NCBI GenBank assembly: GCA_021464245.1
Contig: JADCRB010000098.1
Coordinates: forward strand, 248,001-312,000
DNA: 64,000 nucleotides
Origin: Carallia brachiata
Taxonomy: Eukaryota > Streptophyta > Magnoliopsida > Malpighiales > Rhizophoraceae
Reading direction: 5' to 3'
This document shows positions 52,199 to 63,286 of this stretch, piece by piece. The notes under the pieces were generated by a model that was not told the origin of the DNA, searched no databases, and worked only from the letters and a program-made list of their open reading frames with translations. Numbering within the stretch: the first letter of the stretch is position 1; every line of letters starts with the position of its first letter. The position numbers and the translations under genes were made by a program.

Positions 52199-52818
52199 AT
52201 CTTGTATGTTAATTTTTATTTATATATGATTTAAAATAATGTCAAAATTAAATTATTTTAAATAAACTCTAAATAAATTTTTTACTGCCTATTTTTCTTT
52301 TTCTATTTTTTTTCCCAAAATAAGGATTCCTTAATCCTTATTAGTGGCCGCATGTGATTGACAACTACAGCTTGTACCAAAAAAAAAAAAAAAAAGATTA
52401 ACAACTACAGCTGCGAGAAAAAGTTGACAAATGGATATCGTCACGTGGTTACTTGTTCATTGGGCAACCTCACATTGGTTTGATGTGATTTCTTCTCATT
52501 CTCCAAACAAAAACACAAAAAAAAAGGAGATTTGATTTCTTCTCAACTCTTTTATTTTTCCTTTGTTTTGCTTTTGAAGGATGTTGTTTTCTCATTTCTG
52601 GCTTTTGATTAGAAAAATACCCAATTAGTCAATTACAGATAATCAACGTGTTATATAAGGTAGCTTTCAAGCCTAGATTCCGTTTCTGTGGAGGGAATTC
52701 AATAATGACGTGCCATGAATTAGTTTTAGAAAGTCGATAGAGTCTTGGCTCCTTTTCTTAAGTTGGGTTAGTAACATCGATCTCTTTTTTTCAACCTGGT
52801 AGTTTCAATTGTTAGCTG
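52199..52818 (+). repeat. Copy 1 of a 0.6 kb direct repeat
   Basis: It shares with 53856-54388 an ordered series of landmarks: AAGGATTCCTTRATCCTTAT, TAGTGGCCGCATGTGATT, GGGCAACCTCACATTGG, AATGACGTGCCATGAATT and AGTTTCAATTGTT. It carries a poly(A) micro-insertion at 52373-52395 that copy 2 lacks. Confidence 0.85.
52356..52412 (+). mobile_element. Poly(A) micro-insertion with 17-bp duplication; empty site present in copy 2
   Basis: gattRacaactacagct occurs at 52356-52372 and 52396-52412 (one mismatch). The insert is tgtacc plus A17. In the duplicated block the matching site near 54000-54020 reads gtgattaacaactacagctg once, with no insert. This shows directly that insert plus one repeat copy were added. 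Confidence 0.85.
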
Positions 52819-53598
52819 TTTGGTTTCCTTTTTGTTCAATAGAAAATTTAGAATGAAAAAGAAAATCACAATCATCATCATATATATATATATATATTTT
52901 TTTCACATATTTTTTATTTATCTAAATAACTTATTTTTTTTATAATTTTTTCTTTACAATTTTCTTTTTTATTTATCTTTCATCATTTTTTCATATATAT
53001 TTCTCATCTATTTGATTTTTTTTTTCCTTACAACTTTCTTTTTCTCCAATTTCTTACAATCCAATTACACAAGGGTATGTGGTTTGGGGTGTTTGGTTTT
53101 AAGTTTTATACTTGTTCAATTTTAAAAATTATGGTGCTAGAATGTCTAGTAAAATTTTTTAAGTTACTGTTGGGATTATATTTTGATTTAAAAAATAACT
53201 AATTAAAAAATTAAATTTAAGTTATTTTTTAAAACAATCACCAGCCAATAAATAATAGAATTATTTTACTCTATATATATATATGAGATAATTACAAAAT
53301 TATCCTTCCTACGATGCCCTCCCTGCAACGTGGAAAAAGGCGGTGCAATGGTGAAAGAGTTGTCGGCGACAGAAAAAATTCAAAGCAGACGGGGTCCGCT
53401 AAAAATAAAATAATATTTTTTTAATACAGAATTATTATTTTCTATTTTACAAAATAATAAAAGACAAAGACAGTAACTTTGATTTTGCCTAATATGTAAA
53501 AATAGTTTTTTTTTCTAAAAATATAGTAGAATTCTAAAACAAAAGGATAATGTCTTAAATGACATTTAAAACAATTAATTAATCATTATATGTATTTT

Positions 53599-53826
53599 TT
53601 GTACATACTTTTTCTTTTTTTTTTTGTCTGAGACCGTTTAATATTCAGTTCAATGGGCTGATTAATCTGAACCGATCAAGGTAAGAGCTCAAAGGATGAC
53701 AAAATTCTCCCAACAAGTATTTAACACAACTGTATTCCTAGGAATTCGAACTCGATATCTCTGGTTAAGTAATGACGGATCCCTACCATTCGCATCAACA
53801 CTTACTGATTGTACATACTTTTTCTT
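53599..53826 (-). mobile_element. SINE with 18-bp perfect target-site duplication
   Basis: ttgtacatactttttctt flanks the element at 53599-53616 and 53809-53826. The body (53617-53808, 192 bp) read on the minus strand has a box A-like gcgaatggtagggatccg about 20 bp in, a box B-like gagttcgaattcc about 45 bp further, and ends ggtctcagac followed by an A-run. The internal RNA polymerase III promoter, A-tail and perfect duplication identify a tRNA-derived SINE inserted recently. Such elements do not encode proteins and rely on a LINE reverse transcriptase. Family assignment needs a database. Confidence 0.85.
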
Positions 53827-53855
53827 GCGTCTAAATATTGAGACTCTTATTTTAT

Positions 53856-54388
53856 ATCTTGTATATTAAATTTTATTTACATACAATTCAAAATAATGTG
53901 ATAATCAAAATATTTTAAATAGATTTTAAATAAATTTTATAGTACTTATCCTTTTTTTAACCAAAATAAGGATTCCTTGATCCTTATTAGTGGCCGCATG
54001 TGATTAACAACTACAGCTGAATGTATAATTTGACAAATGGATTTTCCACACGTGGTTACTTGCTTATTGGGCAACCTCACATTGGTTTGATTTGATTTCT
54101 TCTTTATTATTCCTACTTACTGTTCTTTCCGTTTTGTTTTTGAAGGGTGTTGTTTTCTCATTTCTAGCTTTCGATTGGAAAATACCCAATTAGCCAATTA
54201 CAGATACTCAACGTGTTACATATGGTAACTTTCACGCCTAGAATCAGTTTCTGTTCATGGAATTTGACAATGACGTGCCATGAATTTCGTTTCAGAAAGT
54301 CAATGGAGTGTTTGCTCATTTTCTTAAGTTGGGTTGGGTAATATCAATTTCTGTTTTTATGGGCAACCCGGCAGTTTCAATTGTTTAA
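53856..54388 (+). repeat. Copy 2 of the 0.6 kb direct repeat
   Basis: Homologous to 52199-52818 in the same orientation at an offset of roughly 1.6 kb. It lacks the poly(A) insertion of copy 1. The SINE lies just outside its left end. Confidence 0.85.
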
Positions 54389-54552
54389 GCAAGATAAATT
54401 ATAGGTTCCTATATCTCATTATTAATTTCTTTTTTCTTTGTTTTTTATAGCCGGAAATATAAATCGATACTTCTATGTTCTATGATTGAGTCCGACAAAC
54501 AAAGAACACAAACTTGGCGATGACAACGGGCTCTGGAGTGTATGAACTTGAC

Positions 54553-54594
54553 GGTATAAATGTCACTTTTTGATGAATGGTATAAATGTCACTT
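54553..54594 (-). mobile_element. Minimal insertion with 16-bp duplication
   Basis: ggtataaatgtcactt occurs at 54553-54568 and 54579-54594 around only ten bases, which on the minus strand read attcatcaaa. The duplication is exact. The A-tail is only three bases plus the AA of the duplication, so a non-retroposon repair event is also possible. Confidence 0.6.
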
Positions 54595-54683
54595 CCAAGG
54601 AAGAAGCACACGATTAAAGGCTAGAGGGTATGAGTACTCTAATGTTCAAGTCAATTTAAGAAAATAAGATACATAACATAATG

Positions 54684-54728
54684 AGTATGAGAGTTTTTTT
54701 TTTTTTTTTTTGGGTTTAAGTACGAGAG
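54684..54728 (-). mobile_element. Poly(A) micro-insertion with 10-bp duplication
   Basis: agtaYgagag occurs at 54684-54693 and 54719-54728 (one mismatch). The insert on the minus strand is taaaccc plus about 18 A. Confidence 0.55.
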
Positions 54729-56188
54729 CTTGTAAAGGTCTCATAGCAATTCTAGGGCTTGTCTTGGGTTTGAGACGGATCTCATGGACCTGGAATGTGA
54801 ACCCAATTTGAGGAGGGATAAAGTCCCCTTAGAGTTCTAGGCCCAAACTTGAGCCCAGAGAGTCATACCGGCCGAATGCTATAACTTGGCATGGCAAACC
54901 ATAAATTTGGGTGTGATAACCCCTTCACTAATTCTTTATCTTGAAATCCTCCTACTTGTACGTACATGAATCATATGACATTGACATATAAAATCACTCC
55001 AAAAAAAGGTGAAAAAAAAAAGAAAATATGTTACACTTGGACGGTAATCCGTTATTCCATATATACCACCCAAAAAAAAAAATCCTTATTGCAAAACAAC
55101 ATTTAAATCCTAAATTGAAAAACACCCTTTTTTCCTTTGAGAAGATAATAAATTCAAAATGATATATCCATGTTTTTTAAATGTTTACCACACTTCTAGT
55201 TGCTAAAGGGCTGCTGATCATGTAGGCTAAGTTATATTTGCCAAGCAATTCTACAAAGGCACTAGAGAAAAATTAGTTGGTAATATTTAGGGAGCAATAT
55301 GAGAGCCAAAAAAAAAAAAAAAAGGTGTTCTAATTACATGTCATTTAGTCCCACAAACAAATGACATTGTATGTAGAAAAATTATTTTACTGTGTAATTA
55401 TGCCTACCATATTGTTGAATAAGCATTACTATGTTGTGACTTATGATGCTCGAGAGAGTAATAGACAGTCATGTCATATGCATTGCATATAACAAAAAAC
55501 GTGTAAGAAAGAATACAATCTATTTGATAAAGAGTAATATTTCCTCCGGAGCAAAAAATGTGTTCGTTTCTCCTTTTCCACCGAGACATAATATTCTTTT
55601 TGAAAAATTAGAAAGAGAAGAATTTTCTACCCAATCATTATTTTTAATCTCAACGAGAATCAACCCTAAGTTGGAAAGACACAGCACAACACGGTTTTAG
55701 GTTTAACAACACAAGATGTCGTTATTCCGTCGAACTAACATCGAACTGGACACGCTTTACTTAGCCCATTGACATGCCGGGATTCGCTGTACGATGATCC
55801 ACGGACTAAGACCAAACAAGCCCAAATGGAACCGAGATATGCCTGTTGTTCCGTATGTAGTAGCCCGGCTTGCGCATGTCGGAGCGACGGAGTCTGTTTC
55901 AAAGTGGACTAGTGGGATTTGGGGCAACCAGGGCTGTTAAGACAACAAGTCTCTTAGATAAAGCTTTCGAATCTCATATTCGCTTAAAAAAAAAATTTTA
56001 AGTAATTAAAAAGCTTTCCAATATCATATTCGCTTAAAAATTTAAGTAATTAAAAAAAATCTAAGAATATTATAACTCTTATATTTTTATATTTATTTAA
56101 TATAAAATTTTATATTTTTTGACATATTGTCATGATATGTATTAGATCCACTAAGTGCCTAGTACAAAAAAAACTAAATTGAAACAAA

Positions 56189-56190
<2 letters not shown>

Positions 56191-56222
<32 letters not shown>

Positions 56223-56240
56223 TATATATATATATATATA
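56191..56240. repeat. Compound (AC)n(TA)n microsatellite
   Basis: An AC run is followed directly by a TA run. The matching place in copy 2 of the 2.4 kb repeat (about 60580) lacks the AC run, so it expanded after the duplication or was lost there. Confidence 0.85.
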
Positions 56241-56454
56241 AAGAATCAAATATAAGTATAGATAAGAGGATAAATTAAATGTTGGACCTCAAAACGAGAC
56301 AACGATAACATTTGAGTTTTTCTTTTTCTTGTTTTTTTTTTCCTCACATTTTCTCTTACATTTTCCCTCCTCCCAGCCTACATCCCGAGTGGCACCAATC
56401 CTTAAAAGAAACGGAGAAAAGCTATCCTTTTAGAATAATGCACCAATATACATA

Positions 56455-56640
56455 CTTAAATTTAGTGTCTTGATTAGTATTTTAAATAAAATTAAGATTA
56501 ATAATTTTAAAATAAAATTAATAATTTTTATAATAAAAAAATAATTTTTAATTTTTATTTTAAAAATTATTAATTTTAATTTAAAATTATTAATTTAAAT
56601 TTATTTTAAATATTAATTAAAATATTAAAATTCAACACAC
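56455..56640. mobile_element. AT-rich foldback (MITE-like) element
   Basis: The left arm (aaatttagtgtcttgattag, then TATTTTAAATAAAATTAAG-like sequence) mirrors the right arm ending ttaaaattcaacacactaat. It is related to the element at 13900-14045. It lies inside copy 1 of the 2.4 kb repeat. Confidence 0.55.
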
Positions 56641-56756
56641 TAATATTTTATTTTTTTTAACCAAAATGTCAGTACGATTAGAGAGTTCCATATTAGTCTA
56701 TTAGCCAACCGCCAATCTATAGACAGATGCTTTCCACAGTCAAGCCAATCATCACG

Positions 56757-56868
56757 CCATAAATTCACAAAATTTGACTTTTCGTCACAACATCGATCTT
56801 TTTCTTTTTTCTTTTTTTTACCGAAAAATCGACGTCGTGACTAAAAATCAAATTTTGTGAATTTATGG
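56757..56868. repeat. Palindromic element with about 41-bp arms and T-rich loop
   Basis: The left arm begins ccataaattcacaaaatttg and the right arm ends aattttgtgaatttatgg; both contain a GTCACRACRTCGAT core next to the loop. The same palindrome is at about 61109-61236 in copy 2, so it predates the duplication. It could be a small foldback transposon. Long hairpin RNA would form if transcribed. Confidence 0.75.
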
Positions 56869-56873
56869 CCATA

Positions 56874-56931
56874 AGCTTTTAGATATATATATATATATAT
56901 ATATATTTTTTTTGGTAAGAGCTTTTAGATA
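56874..56931 (-). mobile_element. A/TA-tailed micro-insertion with 12-bp duplication; empty site present in copy 2
   Basis: agcttttagata occurs at 56874-56885 and 56920-56931. The 34-nt insert on the minus strand is cttacc, an A-run, then a TA run. In the duplicated copy near 61238-61270 the sequence passes from the palindrome through aagtttttagata to ttttttgaagg with a single copy and no insert. The insertion therefore happened after the 2.4 kb duplication, or was precisely absent from the other copy. Confidence 0.8.
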
Positions 56932-58015
56932 CTTTCTTGAAGGGTATGGTCATGTCAACCCGTTGTGTTGTGGACAGCACGAACATCCAGTACCCTATGC
57001 ACATGGGGTTTAATTGACATCCACTTTATAAGAGTTTTGGACCTACAAAATGTACTGAGAACCAAATTATTTGTGCACCCAAAGTAGGAAAATCCAATAG
57101 TTGTTAGTTACGCGGTCTTTGTACCTTGCATGTGAATTAAATTTGGTGTTTACGGAACACAAAGACAAAAAGAAAGGCTAATGTTCAACATATTAGTTTT
57201 GAATATTGTGTTTCATATTTTCGTTATTTTGACATATGATACAAGACAAACTTATTTCGCCGTATGTGGACGGAAGGGAATAAATTCAACCTTGTCTTGA
57301 AGGAAATTACACAAGTATATAATCGTAAGTATAAAATTGACACGTATATATTCAAACTGTTAAATTTTAAAAATATAGTAAATTTAAAAAAAAATTACAT
57401 AACTGCACGTTAATTCTTTTTCTTTTAATATATTTAATTGTTGTGCCTCGGTGACCAGCCGACCACCAGACACTTGCTGGTCCCTTCAGTTCAGGCTGAA
57501 TGCAATTATTGGAGTCCTTTGTTTATGAAAGCGAAGCGGGTCCGTGTTAGCTTGGCTTTGATCAGTGCAATCGAGTTGCAACAACGAGGGCTTGGGGTTG
57601 CTCTTTTAACTTTTTAACCTTTCATGTGCTGACCCGCCATTTACTTTTTTTTTTTTTTTTTAATTTAGAACTTCACGTTAGAAGTTTCGAAATAATATAA
57701 ACGATTGAATTATTAAATTTTTTAAAATAAAAAATAATTAAATAATTAAATATTATTAAATATAATTATATTATTATTTTAATATTATTTAAGTAACATC
57801 AAGTAATAGTAACAACGCTCTTCACTTTTTATCTTGTGTTTTACACTTAAGCAAACTTTTGTCGTTTTATTGAATTATCAAAGCTAATGGTTTGAAATTT
57901 CAAATCCCAAATTTTGCCTCAAGAAAACATGTATTTGTTACCCCACGATTTATTGATTGTTAAATTATTAAATGATTGTTAGGACACAATTCGCGTGATG
58001 AAAGAAACACATGAA

Positions 58016-59519
58016 ATATCATTTAATGTAATAATTTGATAATAATTTAATGCACTTTCTTTATGTTAAACTTAACTTTGATTTTCAGTGACTGCGTTAG
58101 AAGTAATATCTTCTCAATTTTTCCTCATTTTTGTGAGTGCGTGTTGCTAGTTCATGACTCATTAATACTGATCTGATTGAAGATGACATCAATTGGGTTT
58201 TTAGTAGATAGTTAAAATGATTTAAGATCTTCATATTGAAGAAAATCAAATGTCGCCACTGACAAGAAATTTGCTGCAACTAAAGGATAAGAAAAGAAAA
58301 AGTGGTAACAAGAAAATATCCCATAAGGCATGATTATGATCGTATCAATGCATGAACAAAATTTTATTGCTGAGGAGAGAATTTTATAATAGTGCAAATT
58401 GGGGTAATATGATCAAGCGAATGGTAAAATCACCCTCAATTGAAGGCGTAAAATGGGTTTAATAGGGAGTGTATAGGTGAGATCAAATTTTCTTTCACAT
58501 ATTTAAGATTTGTAAATTTTATAGGTTTTATAAACAAATAAGATTGACAATTGGCTCTTGGAATTTTTTGGTATAGATAGACGAGAGAAGCAAGACACAA
58601 CCCGAATGATAGAAGATTGAGAGAACAAAGGGAAACCACCATATCAAAGGAAAAAAGAAAGCTAAAAAATCTATCCAAAAAAATGCAATATTAATTCTAT
58701 TCAAATTAGTATTCACTTGGTCTTCTTCAGCGAGTATCAATTAATCTATCATAAAATTTGAATATGTAAATGTTGATTTTTGCCAAAATTGATCATAGGG
58801 ATTTGGACGAATTTCTATAAATAGAGGTTTGGTTGAATTCAAGAAAGATATCATATACGTTAGCTTTGCAAGTTTATATCCAAATTCTTTTTTGAAAAGA
58901 GATAGTGAGTTATTTTTATAATTTATGTCTCATCGTATGCTTCTTCTTCGATTTATTTTTTGAACAACAAAAAAAAATTTATCGTGAGTATAACAATTAT
59001 CAGATCTGTGGGTCGAGACTAATTTTTATACCGTCGACATTCTCATTCAACTTCTTCCACAGGAAGGACCATCACCAGAAAACTGTTGGGTCTGAAACGA
59101 GTTTCTTAAACTTAACTTCGACATTAACGTGTCTTGAACTCAATATTGTACTGACACTTAAATTTTCTTTTAATTCGAAGGAGCGCTAATGAAGTTAACG
59201 AATGAACTCAAACTCGAGTCAACATTAATAGAGGCATGTTAGAACACCACCAGACTACCACATTCGATTCTTTAATTATACGCTTTTGAAAAAATCAATA
59301 GATATAATGCAGCAAGATCTAAACTTGCTTATGTAATTGTCTAAATATTATTTATGAAAAATTACTAACAAATCAAATACTAAAATTTATATCATTTCAA
59401 TTAAAATTATTTGAAGAATATTTAAAACCTGCACACTGTGGAGAGATGGGTGCCAATTCTTTTTCTGGATTCTTGATTTATTATCTAATAAGTCCCTCAA
59501 ATTCCCTTTGAGGAGACAA
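58016..59519. other. Region upstream of the truncated LRR gene
   Basis: No gene is supported. It is AT-rich; ORFs of 60-94 codons on both strands have no recognisable motifs. The last 80 bp match the leader of the paralogue at 63287 (GAGGAGACAAATGGGTGC). Confidence 0.5.
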
Positions 59520-59966
59520 ATGGGTGCTGTTTCTTTTTCTTCTTCGAAAATAGTTTTGATTCTTCTTCTTCTTCTTTTTATTCTTCGTAAAAGTTTGAAG
59601 GTAGCTGGTGATAGGAATGCAGCAGTTGGGACAAAAAGAGAAGCTCTTGAAATAATCATAGGCGGAGTAGGTGAACAAGGCCCTGTTCCCTCCTCCTCCT
59701 CCGCGCCACCTTCATCGCCTCCACCTCCCCTGCGGCTTTCACCTCCACCACTTCCGCCTAATCTCGTGAGGGATTGCAAGACAATCCAGAAATTCAAGTC
59801 AACTGTAGAGAGCGATCCACAAGGAATTAAGAAGTCATGGAACGGACTGGATGTCTGCCAGTACAAAGGCTTTAGATGCGACATTGTGCTTGACCTGAAG
59901 TCGAAACTTCTCGCCGTAGCAGACTTCAACCATAAATTGGAAAAACACACACTGTTTTGGGTTTAA
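59520..59966 (+). pseudogene. Truncated LRR-protein gene (At4g06744-like), paralogue of the gene at 63287
   Basis: It shares with the right-edge gene the signal peptide (MGAVSFSSSK..LILLLLLF), the AAVGTKREALEIIIGG block, a shorter Pro/Ser-rich segment without the long polyproline run, and the LRR cap (LPPNLVRD, IQKFKSTVESDPQGI, WNGLDVCQYKGFRC). After AVADFN at about 59930 homology to the gene stops and the sequence becomes the left end of the 2.4 kb repeat, giving a chance stop at 59964-59966. All LRRs are missing. A short secreted product of 148 residues is theoretically possible, but truncation by rearrangement is the simpler reading. Confidence 0.8.
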
Positions 59967-62310
59967 CGACACAGGTTGGCAGACCGTCGAACTCATATCG
60001 AACTGCACACGCTTTGGTTGGCCCATTGACATAGTGGGATTGGCTGTATAATGACCACGGACTAAGACCAAACAAGCCCAAATGGAAACGAGACATACCA
60101 GTTGTTCTGGATGCACTAGCTCGGCTTGAGCATGTCGGTTATAATCTGTTCCAGCGAACTAGCGGGATTTGAGGCACCGAGGGCTGTTAAGATAACGAGT
60201 CTGTTTGATAAAGTTTTTTTTTTAATCTTAAATCTCGCTACAAATTTAAGTAAAAACTTTAAGAGTATTATAAGCATGACATATTTTTATATTTATTTAA
60301 TATGTAATTTTATATTCTTTAATATATCTTCTTAACATACGTTTCATTTTTTTTTCTTTTTTTATAATTTTTTATTATGATATTAAATTCCTTCAAGTTT
60401 AGGAATCCAATAACATAAAAATGATAAGATACTAATATCTAATATAATTCTAATATTTCTATCATTACTGAGGCTGCTGGCACAGAATTAGCGGATTTAT
60501 TCAAATTTCAGCGAAAAGGATTAGTAAACCTCATGGATTTTTATTTATTTATTTATTTTTATTCTTATAATTATATATACTTGGCACATAGCATAAAGAA
60601 ATAAAACTGAAATGAACCAAGTACATACATAAAGAACTAAACTTAAATGCATATAAGAGGACAAACTAGGCCTTTGGCCTTCAAATGAGTCACGACAATG
60701 TTTGAGTTTTTTTCTTTTTCTTAAAACATGTTATCTTATATTTTCCTCCTCCTTGCGTCCACTACGACTGATCCCAAAGCTTTGTTTGGTTTATTGGAAA
60801 GTCGGGAAAAAATAAAATTATTTGAAAAAAAATATTATTATTAATATTATTATATTTTTATAATTTTTTATTAATATAAAAAAATTTAATTTTTTTATAA
60901 TTTTTTCATTAATATAAATAATTATTTTAATAACTTTCTTTTTCATATTTTTTTCTACACTTCCTCACAAATCTAAATACACAATAAAAGATTAAAAAAA
61001 AAACTATCCTTATAGAACAATGTCAGTACGGTTAGGGAATTTAATGTTTGTCTATTTTCCAACTGACAATCTATGGACCGATAATTTCCACAATCAAGCC
61101 AATCTTCACGCCATAAATTCCCAAAATTTGACTTTTCGTCACAACGTCGATTCGTTTTTTTTTTTTATATGCGCGTTGTGGCGAAAAGTCAAATTAAGTT
61201 TTTTTTTTTTGAAATGAAAATTTAGTGAATTTATGGGCATAAGTTTAAGTTTTTAGATATTTTTTTGAAGGATATGGACCGTATGGTCAAGTCAAGTCGT
61301 CTTGTTGTGGACAACCTAAACATACAGTGCCGTGTGCACATGGGGTCTAATTGACATCCAGTTCGGAGGTTTGGACCTACAAAATGTACTGAGACTCCAA
61401 TTATTTGTGTACAAAAAGTAGGAAGATCCAAAAGCTTTTTTTTTATTAAAATAAAATTTATCTCGTAAATATAATAATTATCGAATCTTAAAAACTAAGG
61501 CCGCCTTAGAAAATCCAAAAACTATTAGTTGGGCATTCTTTGTACCTTGCATGTAAATTACATTTTGTGTGTACGGAACACAAAAACATAAAAGAAAGGT
61601 TAATGTCCAACATATTAGCTTTGAATTTACTCTGGGATTTTAACTTTCATATTTTCGTTACATATTATACAAGGCAGACTTATTTTGCCCCATGTGAGGA
61701 GAAAGAAATAGATTAAACCTTTTTTTTTTTTTAATTGTCGGGCCTCGGTGACCCGCCGGCCACTAGACGGTTGCTGGTCCCTTCATTTCAGGCTGAATGC
61801 AATTATTGAAGTCTTTTGTTTTACAAAAGCGAAGCGGGTCCGTGTTAGCTTTGCCTTTGTTAGTGCAATCAAGTTGCAAGAACGAAGGGCCTCAACCTTT
61901 AATGTGCTGACCCACCATTTACTTTTTTTTTTTAAATTAATTTAGAATTTCAAATAAAGAGTGCCCAAACAATACAAGCCATTTAATAGTTAAATTTTGA
62001 AAAATAAGAAAAAAAATTAATTGTTAAAAACTGTTAAATAAGATTGTGAAATTACGTAAAATATTTTTAATACTATTTAAGTGAAATTACGTGATAATAA
62101 TAGTATTTTTTACTTTTTATCTTGTGTTTTAGACTCAAACAAACTTTTGTTGTTTTGTAGAATACTCAAAGCTAATGGTTTGAAATTTCAAATCCCAAAG
62201 TTTGCCTCAAGAAAACATGTCTTTGTTACCCCACGATTAATTGATTGTTAAAGGATTAAATGATTGTTAGAACACAATTCATGTGATTAAAGAAACATTT
62301 GGAATGTTAC
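59925..62310 (+). repeat. Copy 2 of the 2.4 kb direct repeat
   Basis: Homologous to 55655-58015. Its left end coincides with the point where the truncated LRR gene loses homology, and its right end with the unique sequence before the intact LRR gene. It has a candidate T/A-run insertion at about 61191-61228 that copy 1 lacks. Confidence 0.85.
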
Positions 62311-63286
62311 ATAGACTCAATTTCCTGACGTGGAACTAAGTTGAATCAAGCTTTTTCCGTATAAAAGGATATTATTTTCTCCTAATTATTGAGTCCAGGT
62401 TGGGTCAAAAACTTAACAGAAATGCAAAAACTAAGCTCGACCTAACCCTTGAATAATCCTAAAACGCGCTAAACAAAATGTTCTCGCTAAATCTACTTAT
62501 TCACAAGTAAGTTTATTCCAATTGGACAGACTTAGTAAATTCTAAATTAGATAAACGGATCTTCTTCGTTTCTTCCAAATTTTTGAAATAGTGCGTCAAA
62601 TGAACCAAAACATATCCCATGAGAAGATAAAACAATTACTGTTAAGAACACTGACACCTTCACGTGTCAGATGATTGGAAAACACTGTTTCATATAACAA
62701 TTCAATACACTTGGAACTTTGGATTAATTATGCAATGCGAACAACACTAATATTATAATTACCGGACTGTTTACCATCACCAAAATATTTTTTTTACAAC
62801 AAATATTTATAGAAAAAATTATGCTTACATAAATAAGGATATAAAAGCAAACATAATTATGTCTATATAGACAATAATAATTTTATACTCATTCAATTTC
62901 ATATATAAGAAGGGACTTACCGTTGAACTATTGTTAAGATCGAATGAAATTTTCAACTTAATTTATAGATCTGATGATTGGTATAATCTTGATAGATTTT
63001 TTTTTATTTGATCAAATATATATATATAAAATAATAATAATAATTATAATAATAATAATAATAATAGTGCTTGAAAAAGAAGGGGGAAGATTCAATAAAC
63101 AGAACTTCCACTGGCACCCACCAAACTTCCCACGGGACATACATGTACGTTCGTTTTGCGCGTGAATCTTGACTTCTGTCGCTTGAAGTCTTTGTACTCT
63201 GAGCTCTGCCGCTATTAATATATGCTTGGGTCTTCACTCTTGATTTATGCTCTAAAAAGTCTCTGCAAGTTTCTTTGAGGAGACAA
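62311..63286. other. Promoter region of the right-edge LRR gene
   Basis: This is AT-rich unique sequence, with an ATT/ATA trinucleotide run at about 63028-63066 and a TATA-like attaatatatgc near 63213, about 70 bp before the start codon. No other gene was seen. Confidence 0.5.
63028..63066. repeat. (ATA)n trinucleotide repeat
   Basis: Imperfect ATA repeat, roughly 220 bp upstream of the LRR gene start; probably length-variable. Confidence 0.8.

Larger units (their letters stand above)
51264..55650. other. Intergenic region carrying a 0.6 kb duplication, SINE and micro-insertions
   Basis: Upstream of the protease lie its leader and promoter (T/CT-rich near 51275-51305). The rest is AT-rich with two homologous blocks (52199-52818 and 53856-54388), a SINE between them, and micro-insertions at 52356, 54553 and 54684. 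No gene is supported; the ORF pair at 55404-55700 has no recognisable product. Confidence 0.55.
55655..58015 (+). repeat. Copy 1 of a 2.4 kb direct repeat
   Basis: It matches 59925-62310 in order and orientation (offset about 4.25-4.3 kb). Shared landmarks include ACTAAGACCAAACAAGCCCA, the foldback around 56757-56868, TGTGGACARCMYRAACATMCAGT-like sequence, GCGAAGCGGGTCCGTGTTAG and TTACCCCACGATT. No gene is recognisable inside. It carries two local differences from copy 2: a tandem 40-bp duplication near 55960-56060 and the insertion at 56886-56919. Confidence 0.85.

Noticed and set aside
59835..60116. 93-codon minus-strand ORF across the pseudogene/repeat junction
   Set aside because: It straddles a rearrangement point, and the corresponding part of the other repeat copy is not open in the same way; no recognisable product.
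61191..61228. Poly(A)-type insertion in copy 2 of the 2.4 kb repeat
   Set aside because: Copy 1 lacks the insert, which is suggestive, but the flanking repeat (aaattaag / aaatttag) is short and imperfect, so it is only mentioned with the repeat.
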